A stretch of 64,000 nt of DNA from Oricola cellulosilytica. Its GTDB lineage: Bacteria > Pseudomonadota > Alphaproteobacteria > Rhizobiales > Rhizobiaceae. Below the pieces are notes generated by a model. The model saw only the letters and a program-made list of their open reading frames with translations, searched no databases and was not told where the DNA came from. Location of the stretch: contig NZ_JAINFK010000002.1 of NCBI RefSeq assembly GCF_019966575.1, positions 124,001 to 188,000 of the forward strand. The letters are read 5' to 3'. Shown here in pieces: positions 1 to 11,410 of the stretch. Each line of letters opens with the position of its first letter. Position 1 is the first letter of the stretch. A program made the translations under genes and the position numbers.

Positions 1-1933
1 ATTCCACAACGACAATGTCGTAGGCCGACATCAGCGCATCAAGAATGATCGGCAACCGGTCCGCAGCCCGCATCGCGCGTACCGGGTCGGCGGTCCCGGT
101 CGGAACCACATGGGCATTGGTCAGAAAGTCTGGATAGATGACGTCGGAATAGGACGAAGATGACGCGAGAAGATCGGTGATCCCCGGGCAGTTGGCGTCC
201 TCCAGCATCCGGCGCGATGCGGCGCCGTTTCCGGTGAGATCCACCAGAATCGTGCGCAGACCGTCATCAGCAAGCGCGCGTGCGACGCCAACCGATGCGC
301 CGGCTGCCGCATCGCCCTCCGGCGACACGATGATGGCGCGGTCGGCCCCGGTATCGATCAGCCGCCCCGCGAGCGCGGAGATGTCGTAATTGTCGTTTGC
401 GCCGGAAGCGCTTTCCACGGGGTCCGGTCCGGTCGCCGGCGTGTCATCCGGCCCTGGGGTTGGCGGCCGGTCATCGATCTCGACAGCTGCCATCGGTCCT
501 GCGCGAAAAGCTACCTCCGCCGGCACCGCCGGGACGAAGGCGCGACCGGTGGCGAGCTCGCGCACCACCGTTGAGAGGATCATGATCAGGAGCGAGACGA
601 AAAACGCCGCCGCCGCCATAGGCGTCATCTTCGGAAAGGCCGGTTCGACGGGAACGATAGCTCGCGATATCAGGCGCGCCTTGGCGGGCGCGTACTGACC
701 CTCATCGCGCGACTGTGCCTCGCGGAACCTGACCAGATAGGACTCCAGCAACGCCCGCTGGGAATCGGCTTCGCGTTCCAGCGCGCGAAGTTCCACCTCG
801 CGCTCGCTGGCACTGCCTGACGCCGCCTTCAATTCGTTCAGGTCTGCCATCAATTCGTTTTCCCGAGAGCGGGCGATCTCGGCGGCATTCTGCAGGCCAA
901 CGAGAACCTTTCGTCCTTCCGCACGAATCTGACGGCTGAGATCCTCCAACTGGGATCTCAGTCCCTGTATACGCGGATGCCCCGGAAGCAACGTCGTCGA
1001 GAGTTCCGCGATCTCGGCGTTGAGCGCGATCTCCCTTTCCCGCAACCGAGCGATTAGTGCTGACTCCACGACTTCGGGGATGGCGTCAAGCGAACCGCCA
1101 TTGTCGAGCGCGGCCTTGACGCTGCGCGCGCGTGCCTCGGCACTGGCCCTGGCGGCACGGACACGAGACAGTTCTGACGCCAGTTCGGTAAGCTGCTGGG
1201 TGGCGAGGATCGAGTCGTTTTGGCCAATCAGCAAGTCCGATGACGAACGAAACGCCGCTACAGCGGCTTCAGCTTCACGCACGCTGCGCTGCAATTCCTC
1301 GATCTCCGACGCAAGATAGGTCGCCGCGCGTCCGGTGCTCGCCAACTCATTGCGGCTCTCCAGAGCGAGATATGCTTCGGCCAATGCATTCGGGAACCGC
1401 GCGGCCAGTTCCTTGTCCTGTGAGCGAAACCCGATAACGATCACACGCGAATCCGGCACAGCATAAACTTCCAGGCGCTCGCGAACCGCGTCGAGCACGC
1501 GCTTTTCGGGCGGCACCAGCGCGGGATCGCTCAGCATGCCGAGAGCGACGAGACCGCGCTCGAGACCGGACATAGCCGGCGCGGCATCAAATTCGCTCAA
1601 CTTTTTCAGGTCGAGTTCGTTCGCCACCTGAATCAGGAGATCGCTCGACGAGAGGATTTCAACCTGACTGGCAACACCTTCCTGATCAAGCAGCGACGCA
1701 TCCGGCGCATTGCCCCCGTCTCGCTCCGGCCGGGTGAAGATGGATTCGCTTGACTGGATCAGAAGGCGCGCATCGGCCTCGTATTTGGGCGTGACCATGC
1801 TCAAGAGCGCCACTACGAGCACTGTCAGGACGAGCGTTCCAAGAAGGATACGCACCTTGTCGCGCCACAGGGCCGCAAAGATGCGCCCAATATCGATATC
1901 GGCGTCCTGCGGCCTGTAATCCAATTGTGACAT
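1..1933 (-). CDS. Exopolysaccharide chain-length/co-polymerase protein (Wzz-GumC/ExoP type), 3' end cut by window edge
   Basis: The frame stays open on the minus strand from ATG at 1933 to base 1 (about 644 codons). It begins MSQLDYRPQDADIDIGRIFA, then a first membrane helix near residues 28-48, then the Wzz-like periplasmic stretch (KYEADARLLIQ, SQVEILSSSDLL), a long coiled-coil middle and a second helix around residues 430-450 (FFVSLLIMILSTVV). The cytoplasmic part is a BY-kinase/CpsD-like domain (ILVDLTGNG, YDIVVVE). This family sets chain length and couples polymerisation to export in the inner membrane. The position of the Walker A loop reads SPEGDAAAGAS and lacks the GK[ST] lysine, so nucleotide binding is doubtful. 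It is divergent from the export lipoprotein at 2160. Confidence 0.85.
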   Translation of the reverse strand, partial: MSQLDYRPQDADIDIGRIFAALWRDKVRILLGTLVLTVLVVALLSMVTPKYEADARLLIQSSESIFTRPERDGGNAPDASLLDQEGVASQVEILSSSDLLIQVANELDLKKLSEFDAAPAMSGLERGLVALGMLSDPALVPPEKRVLDAVRERLEVYAVPDSRVIVIGFRSQDKELAARFPNALAEAYLALESRNELASTGRAATYLASEIEELQRSVREAEAAVAAFRSSSDLLIGQNDSILATQQLTELASELSRVRAARASAEARARSVKAALDNGGSLDAIPEVVESALIARLREREIALNAEIAELSTTLLPGHPRIQGLRSQLEDLSRQIRAEGRKVLVGLQNAAEIARSRENELMADLNELKAASGSASEREVELRALEREADSQRALLESYLVRFREAQSRDEGQYAPAKARLISRAIVPVEPAFPKMTPMAAAAFFVSLLIMILSTVVRELATGRAFVPAVPAEVAFRAGPMAAVEIDDRPPTPGPDDTPATGPDPVESASGANDNYDISALAGRLIDTGADRAIIVSPEGDAAAGASVGVARALADDGLRTILVDLTGNGAASRRMLEDANCPGITDLLASSSSYSDVIYPDFLTNAHVVPTGTADPVRAMRAADRLPIILDALMSAYDIVVVE

Positions 1934-2159
1934 GCACTTACCCCGGAACTCAGTCCATTTATCCCTTGCATGTAAACGATCATGGTTTCCGGGCGGTAAA
2001 TGCGCCAACGTATCCTGTAGGTTGACCGGCGTTTATCCTGCCCACTCCCCTGGACGTGCAGTCGGGACCTTGGGACACATCCTTTACCGGCCATTAACCC
2101 TAACAGACGGATAACGGATCTGACCGGCGACCACGCCGGAACGAATTGAGGTATCGTCC

Positions 2160-2738
2160 ATGCAACGGCTGTTCCGCCATCGCCCAATAGCGGTCGCATC
2201 CCTGATGGGGCTTGCGGTTCTCGTTGCCGGATGTTCCGGGTACCGCCCTGCCCCCGCTGCCTTTCACGAAGCAATCAATCAGCCCTATGTGCTGGACGCC
2301 GGCGACCGGATCCGGGTGACGGTCTTTGATCAGGAAGATTTGACCAACACCTACGCCGTCGATCAATCCGGCTACATTTCCTTTCCGCTCGTCGGCGCGG
2401 TACCTGCGCGCGGCCGCACCGTTCAACAGATCGAACAGGAAATTGCGGGCGAGTTGCGCGAGGGATATTTGCGTAATCCCGATGTGTCGGTTCAGGTGGA
2501 CCAGTACCGGACGGTATTCATCATGGGAGAAGTCGGCTCGGCGGGACAGTACACCTACACGCCCGGCATGACCGTGCAGAATGCGGTTGCGGCAGCAGGC
2601 GGATTTTCAGCCCGAGCAAATCAGCGAAATGTCGACATTACCAGACAGATCAACGGAAAGGTCATGACCGGACGCGTCCTGATCAGTGATCCTATCTTGC
2701 CCGGCGACACCGTATTCGTACGCGAACGCCTGTTCTGA
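2160..2738 (+). CDS. Polysaccharide export outer-membrane lipoprotein (Wza/OPX family)
   Basis: 192 residues. A lipoprotein signal ends in the lipobox LVAGC (Cys25). A Poly_export domain follows (VLDAGDRIRVTVFDQEDLT, about residues 40-115), then one SLBB-type domain (YRTVFIMGEVGSAGQYTY, about 120-180). It is much shorter than E. coli Wza and has no obvious C-terminal barrel helix, like the short OPX proteins of rhizobial exopolysaccharide loci. It should form or gate the outer-membrane exit for the polymer and work with the co-polymerase encoded divergently at 1933. GAGG lies 8 nt before the ATG. Confidence 0.92.
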   Translation: MQRLFRHRPIAVASLMGLAVLVAGCSGYRPAPAAFHEAINQPYVLDAGDRIRVTVFDQEDLTNTYAVDQSGYISFPLVGAVPARGRTVQQIEQEIAGELREGYLRNPDVSVQVDQYRTVFIMGEVGSAGQYTYTPGMTVQNAVAAAGGFSARANQRNVDITRQINGKVMTGRVLISDPILPGDTVFVRERLF

Positions 2739-2774
2739 GGCAGCGAAAAATTGTGAGAGCGAGCATCCAGATTT

Positions 2775-3920
2775 ATGGCCAGATCCGAGCCAATGCGCAT
2801 CGTGCACATTCTGCGAGCGCCTATGGGAGGACTGTTTCGTCACGTACGCGATCTGGCGCTGGCCCACGAGGCGGCAGGGCACTCGGTCGGCATAATCTGC
2901 GATACGCCGGGGGTCCCCGGCTACAGCGAAGGCATGGTCGCGGAGTTGACCCCGCGGATTTCCCTCGGGGTGAAGCGTGTCTCGATGCGGCGGGAGGTCG
3001 GTCCGCGCGACTTAATTGACGCACGGAAGGTATTGAATGTCCTCAAGGAATTGAAACCGAGTGTTCTGCACGGGCACGGCGCGAAAGGCGGAGTTTACGC
3101 CCGCGCACTCGGTTCACTCATACGGGCAGAAAGGTCTCGCGTCGCCCGTTTCTACTCACCCCACGGCGGCAGCCTGCATTACGGCGCCGCGACGCGTCCG
3201 GGGAAGGCGTATTTTCGCGTCGAGCGCTTTCTGGAAAGGTTCACAGACCACATCCTGTTCGTCGCGGACTTCGAAAAGCGGGCCTACACGGCGAAAATCG
3301 GTCCCCCTGCCTGTCCCTGGTCGGTGAACCGCAACGGCCTTACCGCGGCTGAATTCGAGCCCGTCGAACCGGTAGCAGATGCGGCGGATTTCCTCTTTCT
3401 CGGTGAACTGCGCGCAATCAAGGGGCCGGACCTTTTCATCCATGCGCTGGCGGAACTAAAATCGGCCGGTCACGCGCACATTCGCGCAGTGATTGTGGGC
3501 GACGGCGCCGAGCGTCAACAACTTGCCGGACTGGCGGAGAGCTTGGGCCTTTCGGATTCGGTCGAGTTCCGCCCCTCCATGCCTGCGCGCGAGGCGTTTG
3601 CGCTGGCGCGGACATTCGTGATGCCGTCACGCGCCGAGGCATTGCCTTATGTCGTGATCGAGGCTCTGGCCGCGCAGGTGCCCGTCGTTGCCACATATGT
3701 GGGCGGCATACCCGAGATATTCGGGAGCAGTGCCGATGCGCTCGTCGCACCGGAAAGCGGTGCGCTTGCGGCGGCGATGCGAGCAGCTGCCGAGAACCGG
3801 GCGCACTTCATGCGCCTCCTTCCCGGTCAAACCACCTTGAAGGAACGTTTCTCGATAGAAAGGATGGCCGAACACGCGCTGGAAGCTTACCGCGAAGCCG
3901 TCACCAAACTGGCACACTGA
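2775..3920 (+). CDS. Glycosyltransferase family 4 (GT-B) for exopolysaccharide
   Basis: 381 residues. The N-terminal acceptor half has the glycine-rich turn typical of GT4 (MRIVHILRAPMGGLFRHV). The C-terminal nucleotide-sugar half carries FLGELRAIKGPDLFIHAL and the EX7E-like PSRAEALPYVVIEALA with GGIPEIFG. It probably adds one sugar of the repeat unit on the cytoplasmic face of the inner membrane; donor and acceptor cannot be read from sequence. ATG 2793 is an alternative start seven codons in, and neither start has a strong ribosome site. It lies 36 nt after the export lipoprotein gene and points the same way, so co-transcription is likely. Confidence 0.88.
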   Translation: MARSEPMRIVHILRAPMGGLFRHVRDLALAHEAAGHSVGIICDTPGVPGYSEGMVAELTPRISLGVKRVSMRREVGPRDLIDARKVLNVLKELKPSVLHGHGAKGGVYARALGSLIRAERSRVARFYSPHGGSLHYGAATRPGKAYFRVERFLERFTDHILFVADFEKRAYTAKIGPPACPWSVNRNGLTAAEFEPVEPVADAADFLFLGELRAIKGPDLFIHALAELKSAGHAHIRAVIVGDGAERQQLAGLAESLGLSDSVEFRPSMPAREAFALARTFVMPSRAEALPYVVIEALAAQVPVVATYVGGIPEIFGSSADALVAPESGALAAAMRAAAENRAHFMRLLPGQTTLKERFSIERMAEHALEAYREAVTKLAH

Positions 3921-4002
3921 AGGGTTCGGACCAAATTCCCCGTCAAACGTTTCTTAGGGGCTTTCGCCTACAAACTCAGGCCAACTGGATCGAAAGCGCC
4001 CC

Positions 4003-5531
4003 ATGAACGAAGTAGACCCGAAGCTACGCTACAATGCTGAGGCCGTGAAAAATCACCGCGGCTCTGGCGATCTGGGCGCCCCCGAGGTCAGCCTGGATCC
4101 GTTGGTCGCCCGTATCGCGGATGAGTTCCGCAAAGACAGCATATCGCCAGTGATGGTGAGCGGATATCTTCGCATCGGCGAGTTTGCGACCCTTTCGCTG
4201 ATCGCCGCCACCATCATGATCGCCTACGTCGGTGTCGGCCAGTTGTGGACCTACGCGTTGGCGATCCTTTTCGGTTCGGGCCTGTTCGTCGTGCTCAACG
4301 AATTTTCTGACGGGTATGATCTGCGTGCGCTGCGCAAGCCCATTTCCTCGCTGCCGCGGATCGTCTTTGTCTGGATCGCCACATTTGCACTTCTCGCACT
4401 CGCGGCATTTCTCCTCAAGATTTCCGATAGCTTCAGCCGGGTGTGGAGCGGCTCGTGGTTCGTCGCAGGGCTGGTTTTCCTGGTTGCGACCCGGCTGCTG
4501 GTCGGTCTGCGCGTCCGGACATGGGCGCGCAACGGCATCATGGAGCGGCGCGCGGTCATCGTGGGCGGAGGCAAATCCGCCGAGAAACTCATCCGTGCCC
4601 TCGAAGTCAGGCACGACAGCGATATCCGCATCTGCGGAATCTTCGACGACCGTGATGACGACCGCTCGCCGCCGGTTGTTGCGGGCTATCCCAAGCTGGG
4701 CAATATCGACGAGCTCGTCACGTTCACGCGCCGCGCGCGAATCGACATGCTCATCGTAGCCCTTCCGCTTGATGCGGAAGACCGCGTGCTGACAATGTTG
4801 AAGCGGCTCTGGATCCTGCCCGTGGATATCCGCCTATCGGCGCATTCCAACAAGCTGCGGTTCCGTCCCCGAACCTATTCCTTCATCGGTTCCGTGCCGA
4901 TGCTCGACATCTTCGATCGTCCGATCCGCGATTGGGATTCCGTCGCCAAGCGCGCCTTCGACATCTTTTTCTCCGTGTTCGGGATCGTCACCCTCGCGCC
5001 CGTCATGGTGGCCACCGCCATCGCCATCAAGCTCGACAGCAAGGGGCCGGTGATCTTTCGTCAGAAGCGTCATGGCTTTAACAACGAGATGATCGACGTT
5101 TTCAAGTTTCGTTCGATGTACACGGATCAGTGCGATCCAACAGCGCGCAACCAGGTAGTCAAGGACGACCCACGCGTAACGCCGATTGGACGCTTCATCC
5201 GCAAAACCTCAATTGACGAACTGCCCCAGTTCTTCAACGTCCTCCGCGGCGATCTATCGCTGGTGGGGCCACGGCCGCACGCAGTGAGCGCCCAGTCCCG
5301 GAACCGGCTCTACGGAGAAGTTGTCGATGGGTATTTCGGTCGTCATCGGGTTAAACCGGGCGTCACGGGCTGGGCACAGATCAACGGCTGGCGCGGCGAA
5401 ATCGATACCGACGAAAAGATACGCAGGCGAACGGAGTTCGATCTGTACTATATCGAGAACTGGTCACTCTGGTTCGACCTCAAGATCCTTTTCCTTACTC
5501 CGATCCGCCTGCTGAACACGGAAAACGCCTA

Positions 5532-5535
<4 letters not shown>
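4003..5535 (+). CDS. Undecaprenyl-phosphate sugar phosphotransferase (WcaJ/ExoY-type initiating transferase)
   Basis: 510 residues. It has four N-terminal membrane helices (about 45-170), a CoA-binding/Rossmann-like section (RAVIVGGGKSAEKLIRAL, about 180-310) and a C-terminal bacterial sugar transferase domain (about 320-510). The latter shows RQKRHGFN, FKFRSMY, KTSIDELPQFFNVLRGDLSL, VGPRPHA and KPGVTGWAQINGWRGE. The family loads the first sugar-1-phosphate, usually glucose or galactose, onto undecaprenyl phosphate, the committed step of exopolysaccharide assembly. The stop overlaps the start of the next gene by 4 nt. Confidence 0.95.
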
Positions 5536-6860
<1,325 letters not shown>

Positions 6861-6918
6861 AACCGCGTGCAGCTATAGACATCCGTCTGGGTCGACACAA
6901 GCGGTTTTCGGCGGCGTC

Positions 6919-7482
6919 TTAACGCGCCTGATCGAGTAGTCGCTTGCACTCGAGGAGATCGAACAACGCCTCCTGCAGAAGCGCCCGGTTTTCCCGCGAA
7001 AGCTGGGTATCGCCTCCGGCTTCAGCGGCATCCTCCGGGCCGGACTTGGAGAATCCGAATATCTTCTTGCCCTTAACCTTCGCTTCGCCGACCAGAACGT
7101 TTCCGTCGGCTTCTTCCGCGCGCTGCGCCGCCTCTCTGCCAGATTGTTCATCCTGAACGGCCTTGGCGGCCTCGGCATTCTTGCGCGACATCTCCTCGAA
7201 AGCGGACATGTCCCCGGTTCCGATGGCGACCGCAAATTGCACGCCGTTTTCGCGAAGCAGCTTCTGCACACCTTTAATCGTGTACCCTTCCTCGTAGAGG
7301 AGGTGCTTGATCCCGCGCAGCATGTCGACATCGTTGGGGCGATAATAGCGGCGTCCGCCGCCGCGTTTCATCGGTTTGATCTGAGAAAACCGCGTCTCCC
7401 AGAATCGAAGCACGTGTTGGGGAAGATCGAGTTCATCAGCAACTTCGCTGATCGTGCGAAACGCGTCGGGACTTTTTTCCAT
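6919..7482 (-). CDS. MerR-family transcriptional regulator
   Basis: 187 residues from ATG 7482; ATG 7512 would add ten residues unlike the family. The N-terminal MerR winged helix is clear ([20 protein letters not shown], then [20 protein letters not shown]). The C-terminal part (about residues 90-187) is charged and low in complexity, with no metal-binding cysteines, so it is not a classic metal sensor. Regulators of this type lie downstream of ihfA across Hyphomicrobiales; the ligand and targets are not known to me. Same strand as ihfA, 111 nt away. Confidence 0.9.
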   Translation of the reverse strand: MEKSPDAFRTISEVADELDLPQHVLRFWETRFSQIKPMKRGGGRRYYRPNDVDMLRGIKHLLYEEGYTIKGVQKLLRENGVQFAVAIGTGDMSAFEEMSRKNAEAAKAVQDEQSGREAAQRAEEADGNVLVGEAKVKGKKIFGFSKSGPEDAAEAGGDTQLSRENRALLQEALFDLLECKRLLDQAR

Positions 7483-7593
7483 GAACGACCGCCGTCTGTC
7501 CGAATCAAGCAAAGTCTACCTATCGCGCCGCCTGCCGCCAAGCACGCAAACGGCCATCAGCGCCGAAAGCATCTCCCGGCCACGGCGGAGACT

Positions 7594-7932
7594 TTACTCA
7601 TCGTCGGGCTGATCGTGCGAATTTCCGAGCCGATCTAGATGGGCATCAGCGATTTTCTGCTTTAGAACGTTCGATGCTTTGAAAGTCATAACTCGGCGTG
7701 GAGAGATCGGCACTTCCTCGCCGGTCTTCGGATTGCGGCCAATTCGCTCGGCCTTGTCACGCACCTGAAATGTCGCGAAAGACGAGAGTTTCACGGACTC
7801 TCCGCGCACCACTGCCTCGCAAATCTCGTCGATGATCATCTCGACGAGCACTGCCGATTCGCTACGGGAAAGCCCCACTTTGCGATAGACCGCTTCTGCC
7901 AAATCCGCGCGCGTAAGCGTTTTGCCTCCCAT
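7594..7932 (-). CDS. ihfA: Integration host factor subunit alpha
   Basis: 112 residues, with the HU/IHF fold throughout: [34 protein letters not shown], and the DNA-wrapping arm [20 protein letters not shown] holding the RNPKTG proline that intercalates in the minor groove. It heterodimerises with IHF-beta to bend DNA in replication, recombination and sigma-54 transcription. The C-terminus (about 15 extra residues, acidic end) is slightly longer than in E. coli. It lies 100 nt downstream of fabH on the same strand, a conserved rhizobial order. Confidence 0.96.
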   Translation of the reverse strand: MGGKTLTRADLAEAVYRKVGLSRSESAVLVEMIIDEICEAVVRGESVKLSSFATFQVRDKAERIGRNPKTGEEVPISPRRVMTFKASNVLKQKIADAHLDRLGNSHDQPDDE

Positions 7933-8032
7933 CTGATCCGGCTTCCCTCAACGCACTGATAAGACACCGGAAAGGCTAACGTCTGACCAAGCAGGGGTCA
8001 AGCAAACTTCCGAAAGGAGCCTTTGCAAATTC

Positions 8033-9004
8033 TTACCAGCGCAGAAGCACCGCCCCCCAGGTGAAACCGCCCCCCATCGCTTCGAGCAGCACAAGGTCAC
8101 CCTTCTTGATGCGTCCATCCCCGGCCGCCACTGAAAGAGCCAGCGGAACGGATGCCGCCGAGGTGTTGCCGTGCTGGTCCACCGTGACGACGACCTTGTC
8201 CTCGGATATGCCGAGTTTTCTGGCCGAAGCGTCGATGATCCGCCGATTGGCCTGGTGCGGCACGAACCAGTCGATCTGGTCCGAAGTGATGCCGGCCATA
8301 GAAAAGGAATCCTCGATCACATCGGTGATCATTCCCACGGCGTGCTTGAAGACCTCCCGGCCCTGCATGCGCAAATGGCCCACGGTTCCGGTGGTCGACG
8401 GCCCGCCATCGACATAAAGCTTGTCGCAATGCGCCCCGTCAGAACGAAGCTTTGCAGCAAGGATGCCGGTGTCTGAAGTCAGGCCGACGCCCTCTGCCGC
8501 CTCGAGCACGACCGCGCCGGCACCATCGCCGAACAGAACGCATGTGGTGCGATCCTCCCAATCGAGGAGACGCGAGAAGGTTTCGGCGCCGATAACCAGA
8601 ATCCGGCGCGCCATGCCACCTCGGATATAGAGGTCGGCAGTGGTCAGGGCATAGATGAATCCGGTGCAGACAGCCTGCACGTCGAACGCTGCACCATGTG
8701 TCATTCCGAGACGGTTCTGGATATTCACAGCCGTCGCCGGAAACGTGTTGTCTGGAGTCGATGTCGCAAGGATGATCATGTCGATATCCGCGGGCGTCCG
8801 TCCGGCGCTCTTCAGCGCGTTACGCGCCGCCTCCTCGCCTAGCGAAGCCGTCGTCTCGCCATCACCGGCGATATGACGCTGCTTGATGCCCGTCCGCTGA
8901 ACGATCCATTCGTCGGATGTCGCGACGAGCTCCTCGAATTCCTTGTTGACCATGACGCGCTCAGGCAATGCGCGTCCGATGCCTGTGACGGCTGATCTGA
9001 TCAT
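8033..9004 (-). CDS. fabH: Beta-ketoacyl-ACP synthase III
   Basis: 323 residues from ATG 9004 ([17 protein letters not shown]). An upstream in-frame ATG at 9070 lies inside plsX and is unlikely. Thiolase fold with the FabH triad: Cys113 in [10 protein letters not shown], His in [11 protein letters not shown], Asn in [10 protein letters not shown]. It condenses acetyl-CoA (or another short acyl-CoA) with malonyl-ACP to start fatty acid synthesis in the cytosol. It begins 7 nt after plsX ends, so the two are almost certainly one transcript. Confidence 0.97.
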   Translation of the reverse strand: MIRSAVTGIGRALPERVMVNKEFEELVATSDEWIVQRTGIKQRHIAGDGETTASLGEEAARNALKSAGRTPADIDMIILATSTPDNTFPATAVNIQNRLGMTHGAAFDVQAVCTGFIYALTTADLYIRGGMARRILVIGAETFSRLLDWEDRTTCVLFGDGAGAVVLEAAEGVGLTSDTGILAAKLRSDGAHCDKLYVDGGPSTTGTVGHLRMQGREVFKHAVGMITDVIEDSFSMAGITSDQIDWFVPHQANRRIIDASARKLGISEDKVVVTVDQHGNTSAASVPLALSVAAGDGRIKKGDLVLLEAMGGGFTWGAVLLRW

Positions 9005-9011
9005 TTCAGAA

Positions 9012-10076
9012 CTATCCTGACTGTTCGCTGACTTCCAGGGCGGGCTCCTTGCCGTTGGCCCGCCGGCCATGAAAGTATTTGAGATCGGTCTCGATCTTCA
9101 CCAGAAGCTGGTTTCTCACCATGTCGTAGCCGACATCGATGGCGGCGGCGAAACCCTCCGCGTCAGTGCCACCGTGGCTCTTGATGACGATACCGTTCAG
9201 TCCCAGAAACACACCGCCGTTGACCTTGCGCGGATCCATTTTGTCGCGCAGCTGGCTGAATGCGCCGCGCGCCAGAAGATAGCCAAGCCGCGCCATCATT
9301 GTCCGGCCCATCGCGGCGCGCAGATATTCGGCGATCTGCTTGGCGGTGCCCTCGGCCGTTTTCAGGGCTATGTTGCCGGAAAATCCTTCAGCCACCACAA
9401 CGTCCACCGTACCCTGCCCGAGATCGTCGCCTTCGACGAAACCGTGATAGTCCAGCGTGGTAAGGTTCGACTGGCGCAGCAACCGCCCAGCCTCCCGGAC
9501 CTCCTCCTGCCCCTTGATTTCCTCAACGCCCACATTGAGCAGACCGACCGTAGGTTGTTTGACCTCGATCAGCGCGCGCGCCATCGCCGCGCCCATGACG
9601 GAAAAATCGACCAGTTGCTGAGCGTCGGCCCCGATCGTCGCGCCGACATCGAGGACGATGCTCTCGCCGCGCAGCGTTGGCCAGATCGCAGCGATCGCCG
9701 GGCGCTCGATATCGGCCATGGTCCGCAGGCAGAATTTCGACATCGCCATCAGGGCGCCAGTATTGCCCGCCGATACGCATACATCCGCCTCCCCGCTCTT
9801 GACCGCTTCGATCGCCTTCCACATCGACGATTTCCAGCGGCCCTGCCGCAGGGCCTGGCTCGGCTTGTCATCCATGCGCACGGAGACATCGCAATGGACA
9901 AACTTCGAAGCGTCGTTCAACCGGGGATGGCGCTCCAGAATGGGAACGACCTTGTCCTCCTGACCGAAGAAGATGAAGCGCAGTTCGGGATGACGCTCGA
10001 GCGATTTTGCGGCGCCGGGCACGATCACGGCCGGTCCGTGGTCGCCGCCCATAGCATCAATGGATACCGTTATCAC
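9012..10076 (-). CDS. plsX: Phosphate acyltransferase PlsX
   Basis: 354 residues, full length for the family. Landmarks are [20 protein letters not shown] at the N-terminus, then [31 protein letters not shown] and [17 protein letters not shown]. It makes acyl-phosphate from acyl-ACP for PlsY in glycerophospholipid synthesis. A long open frame exists on the opposite strand across the whole gene, but it is a GC-rich shadow. It is followed closely by fabH and preceded 122 nt upstream by the DUF177 gene on the same strand. Confidence 0.97.
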   Translation of the reverse strand: MITVSIDAMGGDHGPAVIVPGAAKSLERHPELRFIFFGQEDKVVPILERHPRLNDASKFVHCDVSVRMDDKPSQALRQGRWKSSMWKAIEAVKSGEADVCVSAGNTGALMAMSKFCLRTMADIERPAIAAIWPTLRGESIVLDVGATIGADAQQLVDFSVMGAAMARALIEVKQPTVGLLNVGVEEIKGQEEVREAGRLLRQSNLTTLDYHGFVEGDDLGQGTVDVVVAEGFSGNIALKTAEGTAKQIAEYLRAAMGRTMMARLGYLLARGAFSQLRDKMDPRKVNGGVFLGLNGIVIKSHGGTDAEGFAAAIDVGYDMVRNQLLVKIETDLKYFHGRRANGKEPALEVSEQSG

Positions 10077-10198
10077 TCGTGCCCGATCCCGTTATTGTTC
10101 TTTTCCGTCATTTGCGCACCGGGGTGCGGTCGCGGCGCGCCGACCATAACTTTTTTGGCATCGGCCTCAACACCTTATTTCCGGGAGCGTTTTGCCCT

Positions 10199-10762
10199 TC
10201 ACAGCTTATTCTTAAGCGCGCGCAGCCCTGCGAACGGATTTTCGCCCGTGTCGCTCCCCTCGCCGGCCGGATCGCCGGCTTCAGGCAGTTCGGCACCGGG
10301 AGTACGCGGGAAGGGATCGATTTCAAGTTCGAAGAACTCCTCCGCCACCGCGCCCGCGTCGAGGATTCCGTGTTCGAACGTTTCAGGCGCATCCGGCCCG
10401 TTGGGATCGATAAGCAGGGCCCCGTCGGAATCGAGCGGGCGTCGGAGTTTCGATCCTTCCGGCAGGAAGACCGCATCGAATTCCGCATCGATAACGCTTT
10501 CCAGCGGCTCCAGCGTGACCACGCACGTCTGCTCGACATTCGCCTGGATCCTGCCGCGCAGACGCACGCCGTCCTTGCGCCAGCGCTTGATTTCCAGGTC
10601 GGTGTGAAACCGGTGCACGGCGACCAGATCGTGGGCTGCGGCTAGCGCAGCCCGCTCGCTTTCGTCCGCATCTATCGTAAGATTGAAGCCGCTGGCCGGT
10701 AGCACGGAGACCGTGATCGGACGCGAGATCGGGCTTTCCCGGTGCGTCGGCGAACTTATCAT
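10199..10762 (-). CDS. DUF177 (YceD-like) protein
   Basis: 187 residues. It has the family core VRLRGRIQANVEQTCVVTLEP and ends in an acidic stretch followed by NPFAGLRALK, the typical DUF177 tail. YceD-type proteins lie beside rpmF/plsX in most bacteria and have been linked to 23S rRNA maturation; in alphaproteobacteria the role is not settled. The start ATG at 10762 overlaps the stop of the cytochrome chaperone gene (ATGA), so translation is coupled. No rpmF is seen in the 122 nt before plsX. Confidence 0.88.
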   Translation of the reverse strand: MISSPTHRESPISRPITVSVLPASGFNLTIDADESERAALAAAHDLVAVHRFHTDLEIKRWRKDGVRLRGRIQANVEQTCVVTLEPLESVIDAEFDAVFLPEGSKLRRPLDSDGALLIDPNGPDAPETFEHGILDAGAVAEEFFELEIDPFPRTPGAELPEAGDPAGEGSDTGENPFAGLRALKNKL

Positions 10763-11292
10763 ACCACCTCCGGGAACAGGATAGCGCCGGCAAGGAGAAC
10801 TTCATCGGACACTCCGGCCAGCGTTGCCGCCGATCGGATCATGTAGTCGGCGATCTCGGAGGACTTCAAAGCCGCCGGACTATCCGGCGCGATATTGCGC
10901 GAGACCGCATCCGCCAGCGCCGCGCCATCGCCTTCGTCGAGCGCTGACCAGTAGGGTCCCATGCGACCGTAAAACATCCGGGCGAGCCCTTTCATTCGCT
11001 TTGGCACCGACTGATCGCCGACGCCCAATTCCCGGATCGAGTGATCGACGTCCTTGAAAAACTCATCGAGAACATCCTGCGCAAGCGCCTCGGCCGGCTG
11101 CGATGAGGCGCGTGTACGGTGGAGAAACAAAATCATGTGTAACGCGATGCACTCGTAACGGCCGAGCGGCGTGTCGGGAATGCCCCAGTCGCGATAGAAC
11201 ACTGGCTGGCGGGCGGCGGCGACAATCCGCGCATAGATCGCATCGACGATTCGCATGTTGACGTTTTTCGGTCCGCGCCGAAAGAGTGACAT
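10759..11292 (-). CDS. Ubiquinol-cytochrome c chaperone (CBP3 family)
   Basis: 177 residues from ATG 11292 (MSLFRRG); ATG 11298 two codons upstream is also possible. A still longer in-frame extension lies antisense to the BamE gene and is rejected. UbiC chaperone core: VFYRDWGIPDTPLGRYECIA, then LAQDVLDEFFKDVDHSIREL and VPKRMKGLARMFYGRM. The family helps assemble cytochrome b in the bc1 complex, which fits an aerobic alphaproteobacterium. It is divergent from the BamE-type gene and translationally coupled to DUF177. Confidence 0.9.
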   Translation of the reverse strand: MSLFRRGPKNVNMRIVDAIYARIVAAARQPVFYRDWGIPDTPLGRYECIALHMILFLHRTRASSQPAEALAQDVLDEFFKDVDHSIRELGVGDQSVPKRMKGLARMFYGRMGPYWSALDEGDGAALADAVSRNIAPDSPAALKSSEIADYMIRSAATLAGVSDEVLLAGAILFPEVV

Positions 11293-11410
11293 AATCATCT
11301 GCAAACGCATCTTCGTTACGGGTTGGGGGCTCGGCTGCGATCTTGCAACCGAACGCAAGTCAGGATACCGAACCCGTCGACTTCGGTTCCCCGGGCCTTC
11401 AATCACGGAG

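Noticed and set aside
9069-10607. Long open frame antisense to plsX and DUF177
   Set aside because: It mirrors GC-rich coding sequence on the other strand, has no domain and no ribosome site; plsX is certain.
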